From the NCBI GenBank assembly GCA_024734495.1, contig JALMQS010000666.1:132295-196294 (forward strand): DNA of 64,000 nucleotides, read 5' to 3'. Under the pieces are notes generated by a model. The model had not been told where the DNA came from, made no database searches, and saw nothing but the letters and a program-made list of their open reading frames with translations. This document shows positions 32,190 to 43,922 of this stretch, piece by piece. The translations under genes were made by a program, and so were the position numbers. Position 1 is the first letter of the stretch; each line of letters starts with the position of its first letter. Origin of the DNA: Forficula auricularia. Lineage: Eukaryota; Arthropoda; Insecta; Dermaptera; Forficulidae.

Positions 32190-32830
32190 GTATAATAGTA
32201 GAGTTTTAGCAAGTTTTTCTAGTAAGGATAATAATCTTTGCTATTAAGATAACCATCTTTCTCGAAAGCTCACGTTGCAAGAAAGAAGGTAAAAGTAATG
32301 GGAATGGCTCGTATGACTTGATAAGCCCACTGGTCAACTGGGCCCGATGTGGGGGTGGAAATGACAGCGAAGGTGGCGACCTCGTTTTGGGATCTGCAAA
32401 GCCAACTGAAATGAAAGTAAAAGTACATATGGATAGATATAGGGTGTGGCCTGCCTGAGTGAATTGGAGTATCGCAAACGCACGTATCATTTTTATTATT
32501 TATTACTTGAGCCTGAGATAGATCTATATTTTGTGAATAGGGGGTGGGAATCGAAAACTTGTGATTACTCACTTGATAGATCCGTTGATAACGTTTCCTT
32601 ATTTGATTCCGATTGGGAAAACTATTTAATAATAAAAGGCCAAGGTCACTGGGATTTTGTAATCCTGGCAACTTGAAAAGTATGATTGGTTTGAGGAGGC
32701 GTTTAATGAATAAGGCAGCCAAGTAAAAAACAATCCACTGTGGGGGGCTTTGTTCTTTCAAACGGTACTCTTGTCTCCAGGTTTTGTAGAAAGAAGGAAA
32801 GAAAAATTGTTTGGTGATGAAGGCAAGAAT
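32190..32830. other. GC-richer, apparently single-copy intron segment
   Basis: Less AT-rich than its surroundings and without a repeat match here. The minus strand has a 163-codon reading frame (32761-32270) and the plus strand one of 76 codons. Neither shows a recognisable domain or flanking splice sites in phase with the ZP gene. It may be a conserved non-coding element or an unrecognised old exon. Confidence 0.35.
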
Positions 32831-32837
32831 TCTTTCT

Positions 32838-32985
32838 TTATATAAACGAATATCTTGTTATCATAAAACGACTTAGATTTTTTGCAAATAGTGATATCTT
32901 AATAATTAACATATTTAAAAAAAAATCAACAAACATTTTTTTAGATTATTAATTGTTTTTTTTTATTTTAAAACCCACTATCTAT
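32838..32985 (-). mobile_element. CACTG element fragment
   Basis: ataaaacgacttagattttt and the neighbouring 100 bases match the inverted middle of copies B and E. Confidence 0.6.
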
Positions 32986-32999
32986 ATATATAAAATTAT

Positions 33000-33040
33000 T
33001 TTCCCGATACACTCACTCACTCACTCACTCACTCACACAC
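33000..33040 (+). repeat. ACTC microsatellite
   Basis: About seven ACTC units at 33009-33036, continuing as acacac. Confidence 0.9.
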
Positions 33041-33934
33041 TAATCATCAAAACAGCCAGAACCACTGGACATAGAAATATGAAATTTGGAGAGGATATTA
33101 CATCTATGACATAAGGGCTCAGTAAGAAAGGATTTTTCGAAATTCGACCCCTAAGGGAGTCAAAAAGGGCAAAATATCTTTGCAATGTATTTACACTAAT
33201 TATATATTTTCAATTAAGAACGATAAGATATCTACTTGATTTTTACTTAATAATATTCTAAATACAAATATTTAACTAAAAAGTAATTTCAGTATTTTTT
33301 GAAATTCGACTCCCAACTATCCAAAATGTGAGTGGGGGCAAAAATTAAAACTCTCTCCTATCTTGATCAAATTTTGTAATGTTATTCTTTATTACTTTAA
33401 GAAACTATTCCTGTAAAAATCAACAATATATAATACAATATATAATATATATATTATATATAATATTTATACTATACTATAATATACTCATCCTCTAGTA
33501 AGAAATACCTATATTTATCTATATAATAAAAATGAATTTCTTTTTCTTTGTAAGCGCGGATCTCTCAAATGCCTGGACCGATTTGGCTAATTTTTTTTTT
33601 AAATGTTCGTAATAGTCCAATTCAGGTTAATACGTAAAAAAAAATTGGAAAAGTTGCCCAGAAAATTGGAAAATTTACGAAATACTAAAACAAAATGTGT
33701 TTAGCCAACCTAGCTTGCCAAACAATAAAATAACTAAACTAGCAAACTAACTTTGTGTTGGCAGCCCTATCTGTCACATTTTTGAGATGTCATTTATTCA
33801 TTAATAGCATAGATAAAAGAGATCTAACCACATTATCGTTGAAGACGAATTTAATAATGCAACAAAGATTTTAAAAAATCTATCTATTTTTTTTAAAGTA
33901 CATTTAAAAACAAAAATTAAAAAAATAAACTCCA

Positions 33935-34165
33935 ACGGATCGTTGCTAAACTTTATCCAATGTACTATCTTATTCTAAAATAAAGTACTTTAAAATATAA
34001 TTTTACAAAAAACTATATTTGACCTTTTTTGTGGTCCTCAAGTTACAAGGTACTTAATTACAATGAATTTTAAATCCAACAAATATTAATTTGACAATTT
34101 AATTGATGAACTCAAAAATTGTTATTTAATTAAATAAACTGCAACGGATCGTTGCTAAACTTTAT
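33935..34165 (-). mobile_element. Two HINE 3' ends (inverted) inside the Helitron
   Basis: caacggatcgttgctaaact occurs at 33938 and again at 34141; each is the inverted hairpin plus TTTATCC of the family at 20056. The segment between includes the shared sequence with ctttaaaatataattttac and ttttttgtggtcc. Confidence 0.7.
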
Positions 34166-34245
34166 CCAAATTCATTTGAAATATTAATATGTTTATTCCT
34201 TTATTATTAATCAGATATCACTTGCAATTTGCAGTTCATGTTGAC

Positions 34246-34512
34246 CATGCGCGGATCCAGGGGGCGATGGGGGCGACCGCCCCCCCCCCAAAGCATTGGA
34301 GATCAACATTTTTTATATGTTTATTTAATTTTTTTTATATAACATTAAATTTCAAAATTGAAAAAAATAAAGTTCTATGTGGGGGGGGGGCGTCTCTGGC
34401 CCCCACCCCCACCCCCGCTTGGACGACCTCGACATACTTCCGAGATCAAAAGTAGATCTTATATACCGGCAACCGCCCCCTCCCCCAAATCAGAGGTCTG
34501 GATCCGCGCCTG
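34246..34512. mobile_element. hAT-type MITE with perfect 8-bp target duplication, 267 bp
   Basis: Termini CATGCGCGGATCCAG and CTGGATCCGCGCCTG. ATGTTGAC at 34238-34245 and 34513-34520 is a perfect duplication. The uninterrupted site (gtcatgttgacttt) is present at 62132-62145 in a related HINE. Poly-C and poly-G tracts flank the interior. Relatives: 39747-40003 and 41471-41575. Confidence 0.95.
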
Positions 34513-34539
34513 ATGTTGACTTTATTTCAAAAATAATGA

Positions 34540-34910
34540 TCGATTCTCATTTAACAGTCGACGAATAACCATTCTACATTCGATTTTTGACTTTTCGGTT
34601 TTTATTGGTAGCCATTGGGGAAGACATGAAAGAAATCGACTTAAAATCAAAAATAGCAATCGATTCTTATCTAATACTAGAGGAATAACAATTCTACATT
34701 AGATTTTTGACCCTTCGATTATTATTAGTAACCATTGCTGAAGACATGGAAGAATCGACTTAAAATCAAAAATAGCAATAGATTCTTATCTAATACTAGA
34801 GGAATACCTAACCTTATTGCATTCCATTTTTGATGTTTTGACTATTAATGGCAAGCTCTACTGAAAACGTGGAAGAATCGACTTAAAATCAATAAGACTA
34901 AATTCTTTTA
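34540..34910 (+). repeat. Tandem 120-bp units (core of a HINE family)
   Basis: Starts of the gaagacatgga / gaaaacgtgga phrase at about 34620, 34740 and 34863. Each unit has aatcgacttaaaatcaaaa and gattcttatctaatactaga. Same units at 61020-61280 (inverted) and 62150-62720 (both orientations). Confidence 0.85.
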
Positions 34911-35177
34911 TGATAAACAACTCAAGCTTGAGAATAAGAGAATTTTTTATAAATAGAGATTTTTAATACATTTTAAATATTTGTTTCATCTTATTTGTTA
35001 TGAGTGTATATTACAGTTAAATAGAATCTCAAATTATATCTATTTAAGACTTTATAATAAAACAATTATATTTATTCTCTGTTACTAATAAAACATCAAT
35101 AAAGCAGCTACATGGGGGTCCAGGGGCGAAGCCCCTGGCTAGTAAAAAGGCCCGCCGAAGGCGGGCCTTGAAGCTAG

Positions 35178-35468
35178 TTATGAATAAAAAATATTCAAGT
35201 TTATATCATTTCTTGTCGTAATTACGTATTATTCCATTTAAATACCCAACTATTAAATTTAACTATTCCACTATTTTACTCAAATAACAATATTTTAATA
35301 TTTTACTTATTGGTGCTTGGTTCTTATAGCGGCATCTTAACTATTAATATATCTAGAGTTGCTCCAAAAATATGAGAATACTTAAAATACTAGTATTTCA
35401 TTTATTATATTGAACAGAGATCGATTTCGCCATAATTTCTTAACTATAAATATATTGTTTTTTCAGTG
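35178..35468 (-). mobile_element. CACTG element, part right of the Helitron
   Basis: Continues to TTTTTTCAGTG at 35468, followed by TA. The part left of the Helitron is 33470-33517. Confidence 0.75.
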
Positions 35469-35532
35469 TACTTGAAAGTCGGCATCATTTTGATTATAAA
35501 ATTTGAAATTATCGTTGGTTAAAATTTTTAAA

Positions 35533-36105
35533 AAATAAGCTGACGTGTTCTGATGTGGCCATCCACTTGACTTTACCATACAACCTGGCCCCTCACCTAT
35601 GTTTAATAATTAATAAAATTATTTATAAACATGTAGGGGGGGGTTAATTTATACATTTTTAGATTACTGTGTGCCCGCTGATTATGTATACAAAATTTGG
35701 TTGAGTTTGCTCAAATGGCCTAAATTTTTAATTTTTAACCCCCTCTCCAACCCTTAATTTTGGGTCGATAAACACCAAAATCTAATCAGCTCTTAATCTC
35801 AATGGACCAAAACTACGTGTAAAATTTGGTTTTGATATTCAAACTAGTTTTTGAAAAATTTGGTAACGCACAGACAACCAGACAACCAGACTAACAGACA
35901 TTTTGACAAAACAATTATTATTTCGAAAAATATAATTTTTTCGATGTTCCCTTATTAGAGCTTTTTTATAGATCGAAATCACCATGGTTTCGATCAATTT
36001 TTTAATCAAAATAGTTTCAGCCGTTTTTTAGATATTTCGAAAAAGAAATGGAAAATAACCACTTTTTTCATGCACGATTACAATACTTTACCATACAGTA
36101 AAATC
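35533..36105 (-). mobile_element. TTTACCATAC HINE-like element, minus copy
   Basis: gctgacgtgttctgatgtgg at the left and cacgattacaatactttacc at the right match the inverted ends of 42537-43250 and 58119-58838. The right-hand hairpin is half deleted. Confidence 0.7.
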
Positions 36106-36109
36106 TTAC

Positions 36110-36770
36110 ATATTGATAAATTAATCCCCAAACTAATAGCAAATAAATTAATATCCGGGGATATTGAAAAGGTATTAATATATTATTAGTTAATATTCGA
36201 TCAGGATGATACCTAATATAAATGCAGAGGGAGGGGGGGCAATGACCCATACAAATGTTTGCACGCGTCTAATGGCTTGCTTCCTTCTCCATGATCGTCA
36301 GATCCTGGAATTCCAATCCATCAGCTTGTTTAGTCAGCCAGCCAGGCTATCTATCATGTCTTTCGGGCTTGTCTTTTCTATTTCTGCTGGATCCTTGTGT
36401 CAACTTACCCTCCAATAAATTATGATATAATAACGTTACTTTTGAAGTCAATAGGATAATTACGTAATTAATAGTGATAATGACACCCTTCTAATACCTA
36501 ATAAACAGAATTAATTGAAATTTCATGTGATCAGACACAAGGTGTCCCATGAGTAAATATCAATTTTCCTGGTTGTCATAGAATAAATATGGTAAGTTAT
36601 TTTTAACATAAAAATCTCACAAAAGCTTATATCAAATCTCAAATAGTTTCTATATTGGAGCTAGTTCAAGGTAGTATAGATTTGTTTTAGCCTTCTACTC
36701 TTCTTTTAATCGGGCAATAAACGAAGTTATTAAAAAATATCTAAAAAATCTATTATGTTTAAATTTTAGT
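36110..36770. other. Apparently single-copy intron segment
   Basis: Region 36210-36420 is less AT-rich and shows no second copy here. It has a 70-codon reading frame without recognisable features. Possible conserved non-coding DNA. Confidence 0.35.
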
Positions 36771-36774
36771 CAAT

Positions 36775-37840
36775 CACTGAAAAAACGATATATTTATAGT
36801 TAAGAAATTATATTTGATATGAATAGATGGTGAAGTTAATTATGGCGAAATCGATCTCTGTTCAATATGAATAAATGATATACGTATTTTAAGTATTCTC
36901 ATATTTTTGGAACAACTCTAGATATATTAATAGTTAAGATGCCGCTATTTGAACCAAGCACCAATAAGTAAATTATGAAAATATTGTTATTTGAGTAAAA
37001 TAGTGGAATAGTTAAATTTAATAGTTGGGTATTTAAATGGAATATAATACGTAATTACACGACAAGAAATTATATAAACTTGAATATTTTTAATTTACAA
37101 TAAATATATGTATTTCTGACTGAAAGATGAGTATATTCATTTGATGTAGAATCTACTATATTCAATCAAATGAATTTTATAAATATTTTTTTTAATTATT
37201 CATTTGGTTGAATTAATTAGATAAAAATTTGAATTAATTATTATATTTGATTTAAGGTACACGGTAATCTAATTTTAATTTATATTATTATTTCTTATAA
37301 TCTTATAGTGAGTTATAAAAATTAAAAACAAAAAAAATAATTAAGTAATAATGTAAACAAAATTTTTGTCAATTTTTTTTAATATCTTAATTAATAATAT
37401 ATCACTATTTGCAATAAATCTAAGTCGTTTTATGATAATAAGACATTCGTTTAGATATAATATAAGGTTTCACTAGAAGTAAACAAGACATTTATTTGAT
37501 ATTAAGACATATCTAATAGAATAAAATAGATCAGTCACTAGTTTTTAAGGAATTTGGTGTTGGTACTTGGTGAAAGATTTATTAAAATTATTGGATAAAA
37601 ATACCTGGTAGATTTCATATTACGATATAAAAATAAAACGAATTTATATCTTAATGTGAAACCTACCAAGTATTTTTTATCCAATAATGTATATTTGGAT
37701 TAAATACCTAAAAATTTGGTCATATTTGGAATGATTTCGATATATCTTGATTATTAATAAAATATCTTTAGAATAAATAAGAGCTCATTAAAAATGCTCA
37801 ACTCTATCAATATATTTATTATAAAGAAATTGTTTTTTAG
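36775..37840 (+). mobile_element. CACTG element, copy E, with a collapsed Penelope-like insertion
   Basis: Starts CACTGAAAAAACGATATATT and ends TTGTTTTTTAG. Near-identical to copy B2. Interrupted at 37540-37688. Confidence 0.8.
37540..37688. mobile_element. Interior-deleted derivative of the 8181-9898 Penelope-like element
   Basis: agtttttaaggaatttggtg and attggataaaaatacctgg are followed directly by the inverted taatgtgaaacctaccaagt and tatccaataat. Both terminal repeats are kept and all coding sequence is missing, giving a short hairpin. Confidence 0.75.
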
Positions 37841-38039
37841 TATATGAAATTCCTGGTTCGCTAACCGACTTCCAGTTAGCAAAAGAGTGCGAAAAATTCT
37901 CAAAACGTTCTGAGACAAAGTACTCAGATGAAAAACGTCACTATTTAAAGTTAGAAATATATAAATTCGGATATTATTGTCACTTAATATTTTATAAAAA
38001 TCATCTGCATTCGATTTGCGATCGAATCAAATACAGGAA

Positions 38040-38206
38040 ACTTATGATTGAATAAATGATATACGCATTTTAAGTATTCTCAATTTTTTGGGTGAACTCT
38101 AGATATAATAATAGTTAAGATGCCGCTATTTGAACCAAGCACCAATAAGTAAATTATGAAAATATAGTGGAATAGTTAAATTTAATAGTTGGGTATTTAA
38201 ATGGAA
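38040..38206 (+). mobile_element. CACTG element fragment (host of the next element)
   Basis: atgatatacgcattttaagt through ttgggtatttaaatggaa; interrupted exactly at 38206 by the Helitron-like element. Confidence 0.7.
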
Positions 38207-38925
38207 GTACCTGGCCACCGAGCGATGCTCGGTAACTTTTTGCTTCAGTTAAAAGCTAAATATTAATCCCCGAACCCCCCTCGCCCCCCCAACCCTCACC
38301 CTCGCCCACCGGATTCTCACCACTTCACCCCACCTCCTGCACCACTCCGCCCCCCACCCCAACCCAATTCCGCCCCATCCCCGAAACGCTTTCCTCGCCC
38401 CCACGTACCCCTCCACCACCGCACCCCCACATCTCTCCCACCCCCACCCCTCACCCAGTTTTTGCATTTCAAGTCTTGTAGTGGCCCACAGATTGTGTAT
38501 ATATGTATATGTATATGTATATAAATAAATACCGTATAATAATTTTTTTAATTAAATAACAATTTTTGAGTTCATCAATTAAATTGCCAAATTCTAATAC
38601 AGAAAAATACGCTTGCTGGGATTTAAAATTAAAAAACCAATTAATAATTAAAAGGAAATTAAATAAAAATATAATTTTACATTTTTATCAGAGACAACCA
38701 CCTGTGAATAATTGTTTCAATTAACAAAAAAACCCATCAAAAACAATTTAGCCGAAGATGAGACCGTGACAGATCGGATGTCCAACACAAAACCCTCCTA
38801 ACGGGTGAATTTCATCCAAATCGTTAGAGCCGTTTTCGAGAACCCGACCGGATATATATATATATATATATATATGGTATATATTATATTATATAATTTT
38901 GCTCGTTTAATAAAATAAGATAAGA
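38207..38925 (-). mobile_element. GTAC Helitron-like element, complete minus copy
   Basis: Inverted 3' end GTACCTGGCCACCGAGC at 38207, C-rich tract 38265-38455, (TA)n at 38851-38875, 5' end rc (gctcgtttaataaaataaga). Host reads aaatggaa / taatatg across the insertion, comparable to aaatggaataatacg in other CACTG copies: again A^T. Confidence 0.8.
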
Positions 38926-39189
38926 TAATATGCGTGTAAAAATTAGTTTTTCTCCTAATTTTTTCCCTTTCAAAGCTTTTATTTATAATAAAAAAAAATG
39001 AATCGAATTATGCGCTCTATAAAATGCGCCCTGAGATGGTTTCCTTCGATTGTGCAATTCAGAGTAGATAAGGAAGTAAAAATGAGCGTCGACAGTTGAA
39101 TGGATCAGCTATTCTAATCGAATTCAGCGCATTTAATGAATTGCCTTCCAACTCGAATCTCTATTGTTTTGTTTGCGTTTTGTTTTCAG

Positions 39190-39329
39190 GATGATGGCGG
39201 AATCGAGTATTTCAATACCATTGTAGTGCAACCGCATCTAAAACTTGTGACGAATCGTGGCCGAGGGTTCCATATTCGGTGCCTCTATAAACCTCGCGAG
39301 AAGATCATCTCGAATAACGTCGATGTCAA
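39190..39329 (+). CDS. ZP-domain protein, second visible exon (end of ZP-N)
   Basis: The acceptor is tgttttcag and the donor is GTAAGT. The exon starts in phase 0, matching the previous exon 34.5 kb upstream, and ends with two bases of a split codon. The peptide runs from DDGGIEYFNTIVVQPHLKLV through GRGFHIRCLYKPREK to NNVDV. IEYFNTIVVQ is the typical late ZP-N strand, and the cysteine of HIRCLY would be the fourth ZP-N cysteine. The two leftover bases (AA) join the first T of the next exon to make Asn, so the frame is continuous. The exon is flanked by intronic repeats on both sides. Confidence 0.93.
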
Positions 39330-39610
39330 GTAAGTGTTAGGTATACGGTGTACCCATCCATGCAGAAACCCTGAACTCAACACTCAGTGTTTAGTTAACG
39401 TTAGTTAATTGAACAATCGACATTACAAACTCAATTAGTCTGAACCCCCGACTTACTATTTAATCCCTCCGCGTGTGTTTCACTAAAGTTTGCCTATAAT
39501 AATTATAATTATAAAACAATTAATTTCAATCAACGGAATAATAAGTATAATTATTTCACAGATTGTACTAAAACAAGCTCAATATCAAGTTTATTTATAT
39601 AGTAAAATAA

Positions 39611-40345
39611 GTACCTGGCGACCGAGCAATGCTCGGTAAATTTTTGCTTCAGTTAATAGCTATATATTAATCCTCGAAACGCCCCTCGCCCCCCGGACCC
39701 CCACCACTTCACTCCACCTCCTGTACTCCCACATCTACCCCCCCCCCAAGGGCGGATCCAGCGCCCCCCCCCCCATAGAGGCCCGTGCCTGGCAAAAAAA
39801 TTTGTAAAAAAAAATTTAAAATTTAAAATAAAGTTCTATATATGTGTGTGTGGGGGGGGGGGCGGCGTCTCTGATCCCCCCCCACCCCGCTTGAACAATT
39901 CGATCGCGACACACTTCCGAGGTAAAAAGTAGATCTTATATAAATCGGGCACCTTATATACATTCACCCCCCCCCCCATAAAAAATTCCTGAATCCGCCC
40001 TTGACCCCCCCGTCCATGCACCCAGTTTTTGAATTTCTAGCCTTCAGTGGCCCACAGATTATGTGTATATAGGTATATAAATAAATAAGGTATAATTTTT
40101 TTTTAATAAATAACAATTTTTGAGTTCGAATTATCAAATTAATATTTGTGGGATTTAAAACTCGATTTTTAATCAATTAAATTGGCCAATTTTTATTATA
40201 TAAAAATAATTGTAATAATCTTATTGTGGGATATAAAATTAAAAAACCAATTTATTTATATTATTTCAATTAACAAAAAACCCATCAAATACAACTTAGC
40301 CGAAGATGAGACCGTGACAGATCGAATGTCCAACACAAAAGTAGA
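39611..40345 (-). mobile_element. GTAC Helitron-like element, truncated, with a hAT MITE inside
   Basis: GTACCTGGCGACCGAGC at 39611, C-rich tract, MITE at 39747-40003, then the 5'-module blocks up to gaccgtgacagatcgaatg; the last part is missing. Confidence 0.7.
39747..40003. mobile_element. hAT-type MITE, second copy
   Basis: CAAGGGCGGATCCAG ... CTGAATCCGCCCTTG. The right flank ACCCCCCC matches the poly-C flank on the left (A plus C run at 39737), consistent with an 8-bp duplication blurred by poly-C slippage. The interior matches 34246-34512. Confidence 0.8.
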
Positions 40346-40909
40346 TAAGATTAGTAATTCTATACACTTAATACCACCCTATAGAAAGATTCAAAAGATT
40401 CTTATACAATATGATAAGCCAGCATAGCACAAAAGTTGCGCCTAATTGATTTCTACGCAGCTGGATATTTCGCTACACTTTAAATAATAGAAATCACCTT
40501 AAAAGCAAATCGTTCACATTCTACCCATTTATATTAAGGTTTTGTCTGTATATTGCTCCAAATCATGCCAAATTTTGGTTGCATACGTTTCAAGCAAAGT
40601 TATGAACGAAAACACCCTCAAGAAAATTTCTGTATGTCTGTATCAGTGGTTTCCGCGAAAAGTTGCTCACGATTCACGTAAAAATGGCTAAAGGGATTAT
40701 TATGAAATTTCATATTTACATTAGATGTCTTCTAACTTACGTTTATAGCTATTTAACGTTTTGATATTTTGACCCCAAAAGGGGGTTTGGGGGGCGCACG
40801 AATGAAAATTATCAAATAACTCCTAAACTATTAACTCTGCGACAAATTTTATAATGAGCAAAGTTGTAGGGGATGTGATTTCTGAGAACTTTTGTTTAAA
40901 AAAACCACC

Positions 40910-41410
40910 CAAAGGGGGGGGTCAAAAATATCTAAATTTCTACCCTTGGAGCAAACTCAACCAAATTTTGTATACATAATTTGTGGGCCTCTAGAGAGCC
41001 AGAAATGCAAAAACTAACCACCCAAAGTGGGGGGAGGGTCAAAAAATAAAAATTCTTGCTCTTGGACCAAACTCAACCAAATTTTGTATACAAAATTTTT
41101 GGGCCTCTAGAGAGCTAGAAATGCAAAAACTAACCACCCAAAGTGGGGGGAGGGTCAAAAAATGAAAATTCTTGCTCTTGGACCAAACTCAACCAAATTT
41201 TGTATACATAATCTGTAGGTCACTAGAAGGCTAGAAATGCAAAAACTGGGTGCGGAGGGTGGGTGCGGAGATGGGGTGGGGTGGGTTAGGGCATGGGGTG
41301 CGCCGGATGGTATCGGGGTGGAGTGAGGGAGTAAGGTGGAGTAGGGGGGCGCAGGGGTGGAGCGGGGGGTCCAGGGGCGTAGTTGGGGGCGGAGATGCAG
41401 GGGTGGTGGT
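40910..41410 (+). repeat. Tandem 116-bp units leading into a G-rich tract
   Basis: caaccaaattttgtatac starts at 40958, 41074 and 41190. The units contain gccagaaatgcaaaaac and accacccaaagtgg. Then follows G-rich sequence 41230-41410. Similar blocks lie in 42890-43200 and 58490-58730. Confidence 0.8.
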
Positions 41411-41470
41411 GCTCATTAGGTCATAAGGCCAAACAAAGTACATAAAATTACATAAATATATATACATATA

Positions 41471-41575
41471 CCCCGCTTGGACAATTCGATCGCGACACAC
41501 TTCCGAGATCAAAAGTAGATCTTATATTTCGGCGACCGCCCCCCCCCCCAAATCAGAGGTCTGAATCCGCGCCTG
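41471..41575. mobile_element. hAT-type MITE, 3' half
   Basis: ccccgcttggacaattcg, ttccgagatcaaaagtagat and the end CTGAATCCGCGCCTG match 34246-34512. Confidence 0.75.
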
Positions 41576-42026
41576 CCCGAATCGCATACACATAGTGGGT
41601 TCTCTCTCAAACCCATCCTGTATAAATACTGGGGGCTGATCGTGTGACCAAAAATTTCATATTTGTATCAGATGTCTTCTAACTTACGTTTTTTACCCGC
41701 CCATATAGGATCAAGAAATCAAAACTACCACAAAACTTTCCCGCAAGGGGCCCTTTAGAGAATAATTTAACTGGACTAAAAAGGTACTTCAAGAAATTAA
41801 AAAAGAACATAATTCTTGATTAAACATATGAAATAAATTTAATTACAGTTAGTTTGCCATAAGAAACGGTTTGCTGTTGCCGTTACTCATCCCATCAGCC
41901 CCCGCCTCTGATCTCATTCTCTTAAATCTCGTAGCTTAAAATACTTATAAAATACCTATTTAATTTGTTCTAATATATGTACATTTATAAAATTGTTTTA
42001 ATAATTGTATTTTTGAATGTGTTTAG

Positions 42027-42260
42027 TTTAAATGAACAAAGCGAGAAGGTGACAGCGACTGCCCCGATGCCCGGCTGTTCGATGCGAATTTGGAGTGGTG
42101 ATCCCGGGAAACATCACGTGGCCGAGGAGGTCAAGATTGGTGACCCCCTCACCCTGGTCATCTCCCTGGACAAGCAAGAGGCCTTTGGACTCAGCATCAC
42201 CGAGTGTCTGGTCCGGGATGGTCTCGGTTGGAGTGAGCAACGGCTCATCGACCAGCGAGG
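42027..42260 (+). CDS. ZP-domain protein, third visible exon (linker and start of ZP-C)
   Basis: The acceptor is gtgtttag and the donor is GTGAGA. The first base completes the Asn codon from the previous exon, and two Gs are carried into the next. The translated part reads LNEQSEKVTATAPMPGC, then SMRIWSGD, VKIGDPLTLVISLD and ITECLVRDG. This is the classical opening of ZP-C: a Cys followed by a beta strand, a GDPL turn, and a second Cys before an RDG motif. ITECLVRDGLGWSEQRLID leads into the GCP motif supplied by the next exon. The region between the ZP-N end and PMPGC is the inter-domain linker. Confidence 0.94.
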
Positions 42261-42536
42261 GTGAGAAAAAAACTCTGTCTAGTAGTTATTTTGTCATTTC
42301 AAGGATGCGTTTTCGTCCCAGAGAAAGAAAAATTGTTTTTTAATTTGTTTTTAATTCATTTGTAACTGATAAACGTTTTGTTACTTTAATGCTTTTAACA
42401 CTTATCAAAAAGACATTTGAAAGATTTTTTGAAGGATATTTTTTGCTTGAAATTTATTAAATCCAATTTTCTAATAATTCTCATCAAATATATGAGGCAT
42501 TCCACGCCAAATCGGACGGTTTGAAAATTAATTTTT

Positions 42537-43250
42537 ACTTTACCATACAGGGTATGGTCAAGTATTGTAATCATGCATGAAAAAAGTGATTTTTTTCCTT
42601 CTTTTTTTTCGAAATATCAAAAAACGGCTGAAAGTATTTTGATAAAAATAATTGGGCAAAACCATGGTATTTCGGTCTACAAAAAATCTTTAATAAGTAA
42701 ACATCGAAAAAATTATATTTTTTGAAATAATAACTGTTTTGTCAATGTGTTACCAAATTTTGAGGAAGAGCTAGCTCAAAAACTAGTGTGAATAGCAAAA
42801 CCAAATTTCACACGTAGTTTTAGTCCATTGATATTAAGAGCTGATTAGATTTTGTTGGATAAAGATCTAAAATTAAGGGGGTTGAGGAGGGGGGTGGGGG
42901 GGGCTAAAATTTAAAATTATAATATTTTCAAACTAAAAAAACAAGAAAACTGAAATATAATATAAAATTAACCTATAATAATGAAATTATTTTTTTCTGG
43001 CGTCAAAATTTAGGAGGGGGGGGGTCAAAAAATAAAAATCTATGCATTTGGACCAAACTCAAACAAATTTTGTTTACATAATCAGTGGGCTACCAGAAGA
43101 CTAAAAATGCAAAAACTAACCGCCTAAAATGTGTGTGTGGGGGCGGGGAGGGGGGGCAAAAAATGAAAATCTAGGACTTTGTAACAAACTCAACCAGAAG
43201 TGTATGGTAAAGTCAAGTGAATGGCCACATCGGAACGTGTCAATTTATTT
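42537..43250 (+). mobile_element. TTTACCATAC HINE-like element in ZP intron 3
   Basis: Starts ACTTTACCATACAGGGTATG, continues caagtattgtaatc, and has the inverted GTATGGTAAAGT at 43202-43213 followed by aatggccacat, cggaacgtgtc and a T-rich end. The 5' start resembles the family at 20056 (ACTTTATCC...AAGTATTGTAATCG). G-rich stretches lie at 42875-42905 and 43015-43160. Confidence 0.75.
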
Positions 43251-43594
43251 TAATATTTTTTAGTACCCATAAAAAACTCATCTTGGTAAATTTTGAAATT
43301 TTTTTGATCACCGAAAGATATTGAATTTCGGTTTTTTCGCTCATAACCTTTCAAAAATATGGTCTAAATTAAATCTAAATTATATAGATGTGATATCTAG
43401 CTTCAATTAAAATAAAGTTGATTAGTTGATTATTTTGATACCACTCGAATGCGAAAAATTATCAAATATCTAGTCTCATTGTCAGATTAATTTTTTCCCT
43501 ATTCTGCCACGATACCTAGTAAAACCTTCAAAATTTAAAGACCCTAATTTTAATTCTATTGATATAAAAAAATGTTTGTTTTGTTTTTGAACAG

Positions 43595-43922
43595 GTGCCC
43601 GGTAGATCGTGAGATCATGGGTCCCTTCAGTTATTCATACGACAAGACAAATGCTTCGGTGCGATTCCAGGCGCACAAATTCCCGTACACAGCAAGTGTT
43701 TACTACCAGTGCAACGTGCGGCTATGTTTGCGCGCCCCTGGCGGCGACGGGTGTATTGACTCGCCACCTGACTGCGAAAACAACGGCCGTAGACGTCGTA
43801 GACAAGCTGTCAACGAGGACGGCTCTACGCCTGCAACCATCGAGGTGTACAGTGGGCTGTACGTTAACGACGCCGCCGAACTTGCCAAGAGGAACTTTGA
43901 CGATGACGTCTTCCAAGAAAAG
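43595..43922 (+). CDS. ZP-domain protein, fourth visible exon (ZP-C core and polybasic cleavage site)
   Basis: The acceptor is gaacag and the donor GTAAAC. The first base completes a Gly codon, giving the GCPVD motif that is nearly invariant in ZP-C. Downstream are FSYSYDKTNASVRFQAHKFP, VYYQCNVRLCLR and CIDSPPDC, supplying the remaining ZP-C cysteines. After the last cysteine comes NNGRRRRRQAV, a five-Arg run that fits the consensus furin-type cleavage site which releases ZP ectodomains before polymerisation (known for the family; inferred here). The rest of the exon is an acidic, Ala-rich juxtamembrane stretch ending FDDDVFQEK. The exon ends in phase 0. Open reading continues past the donor for about 90 codons into intron, but that part resembles no ZP sequence and covers a mariner 3' region. 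Confidence 0.95.

Larger units (their letters stand above)
33518..35177 (+). mobile_element. Complete Helitron (TC...CTAG, A^T insertion), 1660 bp
   Basis: Begins TCTATATAATAAAAATGAAT after A. Near the 3' end are gtccaggggcgaagcccctgg and a stem cccgccgaaggcggg, a short spacer and CTAG at 35174-35177, followed by T. The host is a CACTG element: left flank acctatattta and right flank ttatgaataaaaaatattc join to the continuous sequence seen inverted at 3840-3870. No duplication. The body contains HINE ends, 120-bp units and a hAT MITE but no Rep/helicase coding, so it is non-autonomous. Confidence 0.93.

Noticed and set aside
32270..32761. 163-codon frame as a nested gene
   Set aside because: No domain, no splice or promoter evidence, overlapping frame on the other strand; listed only as an unexplained island.
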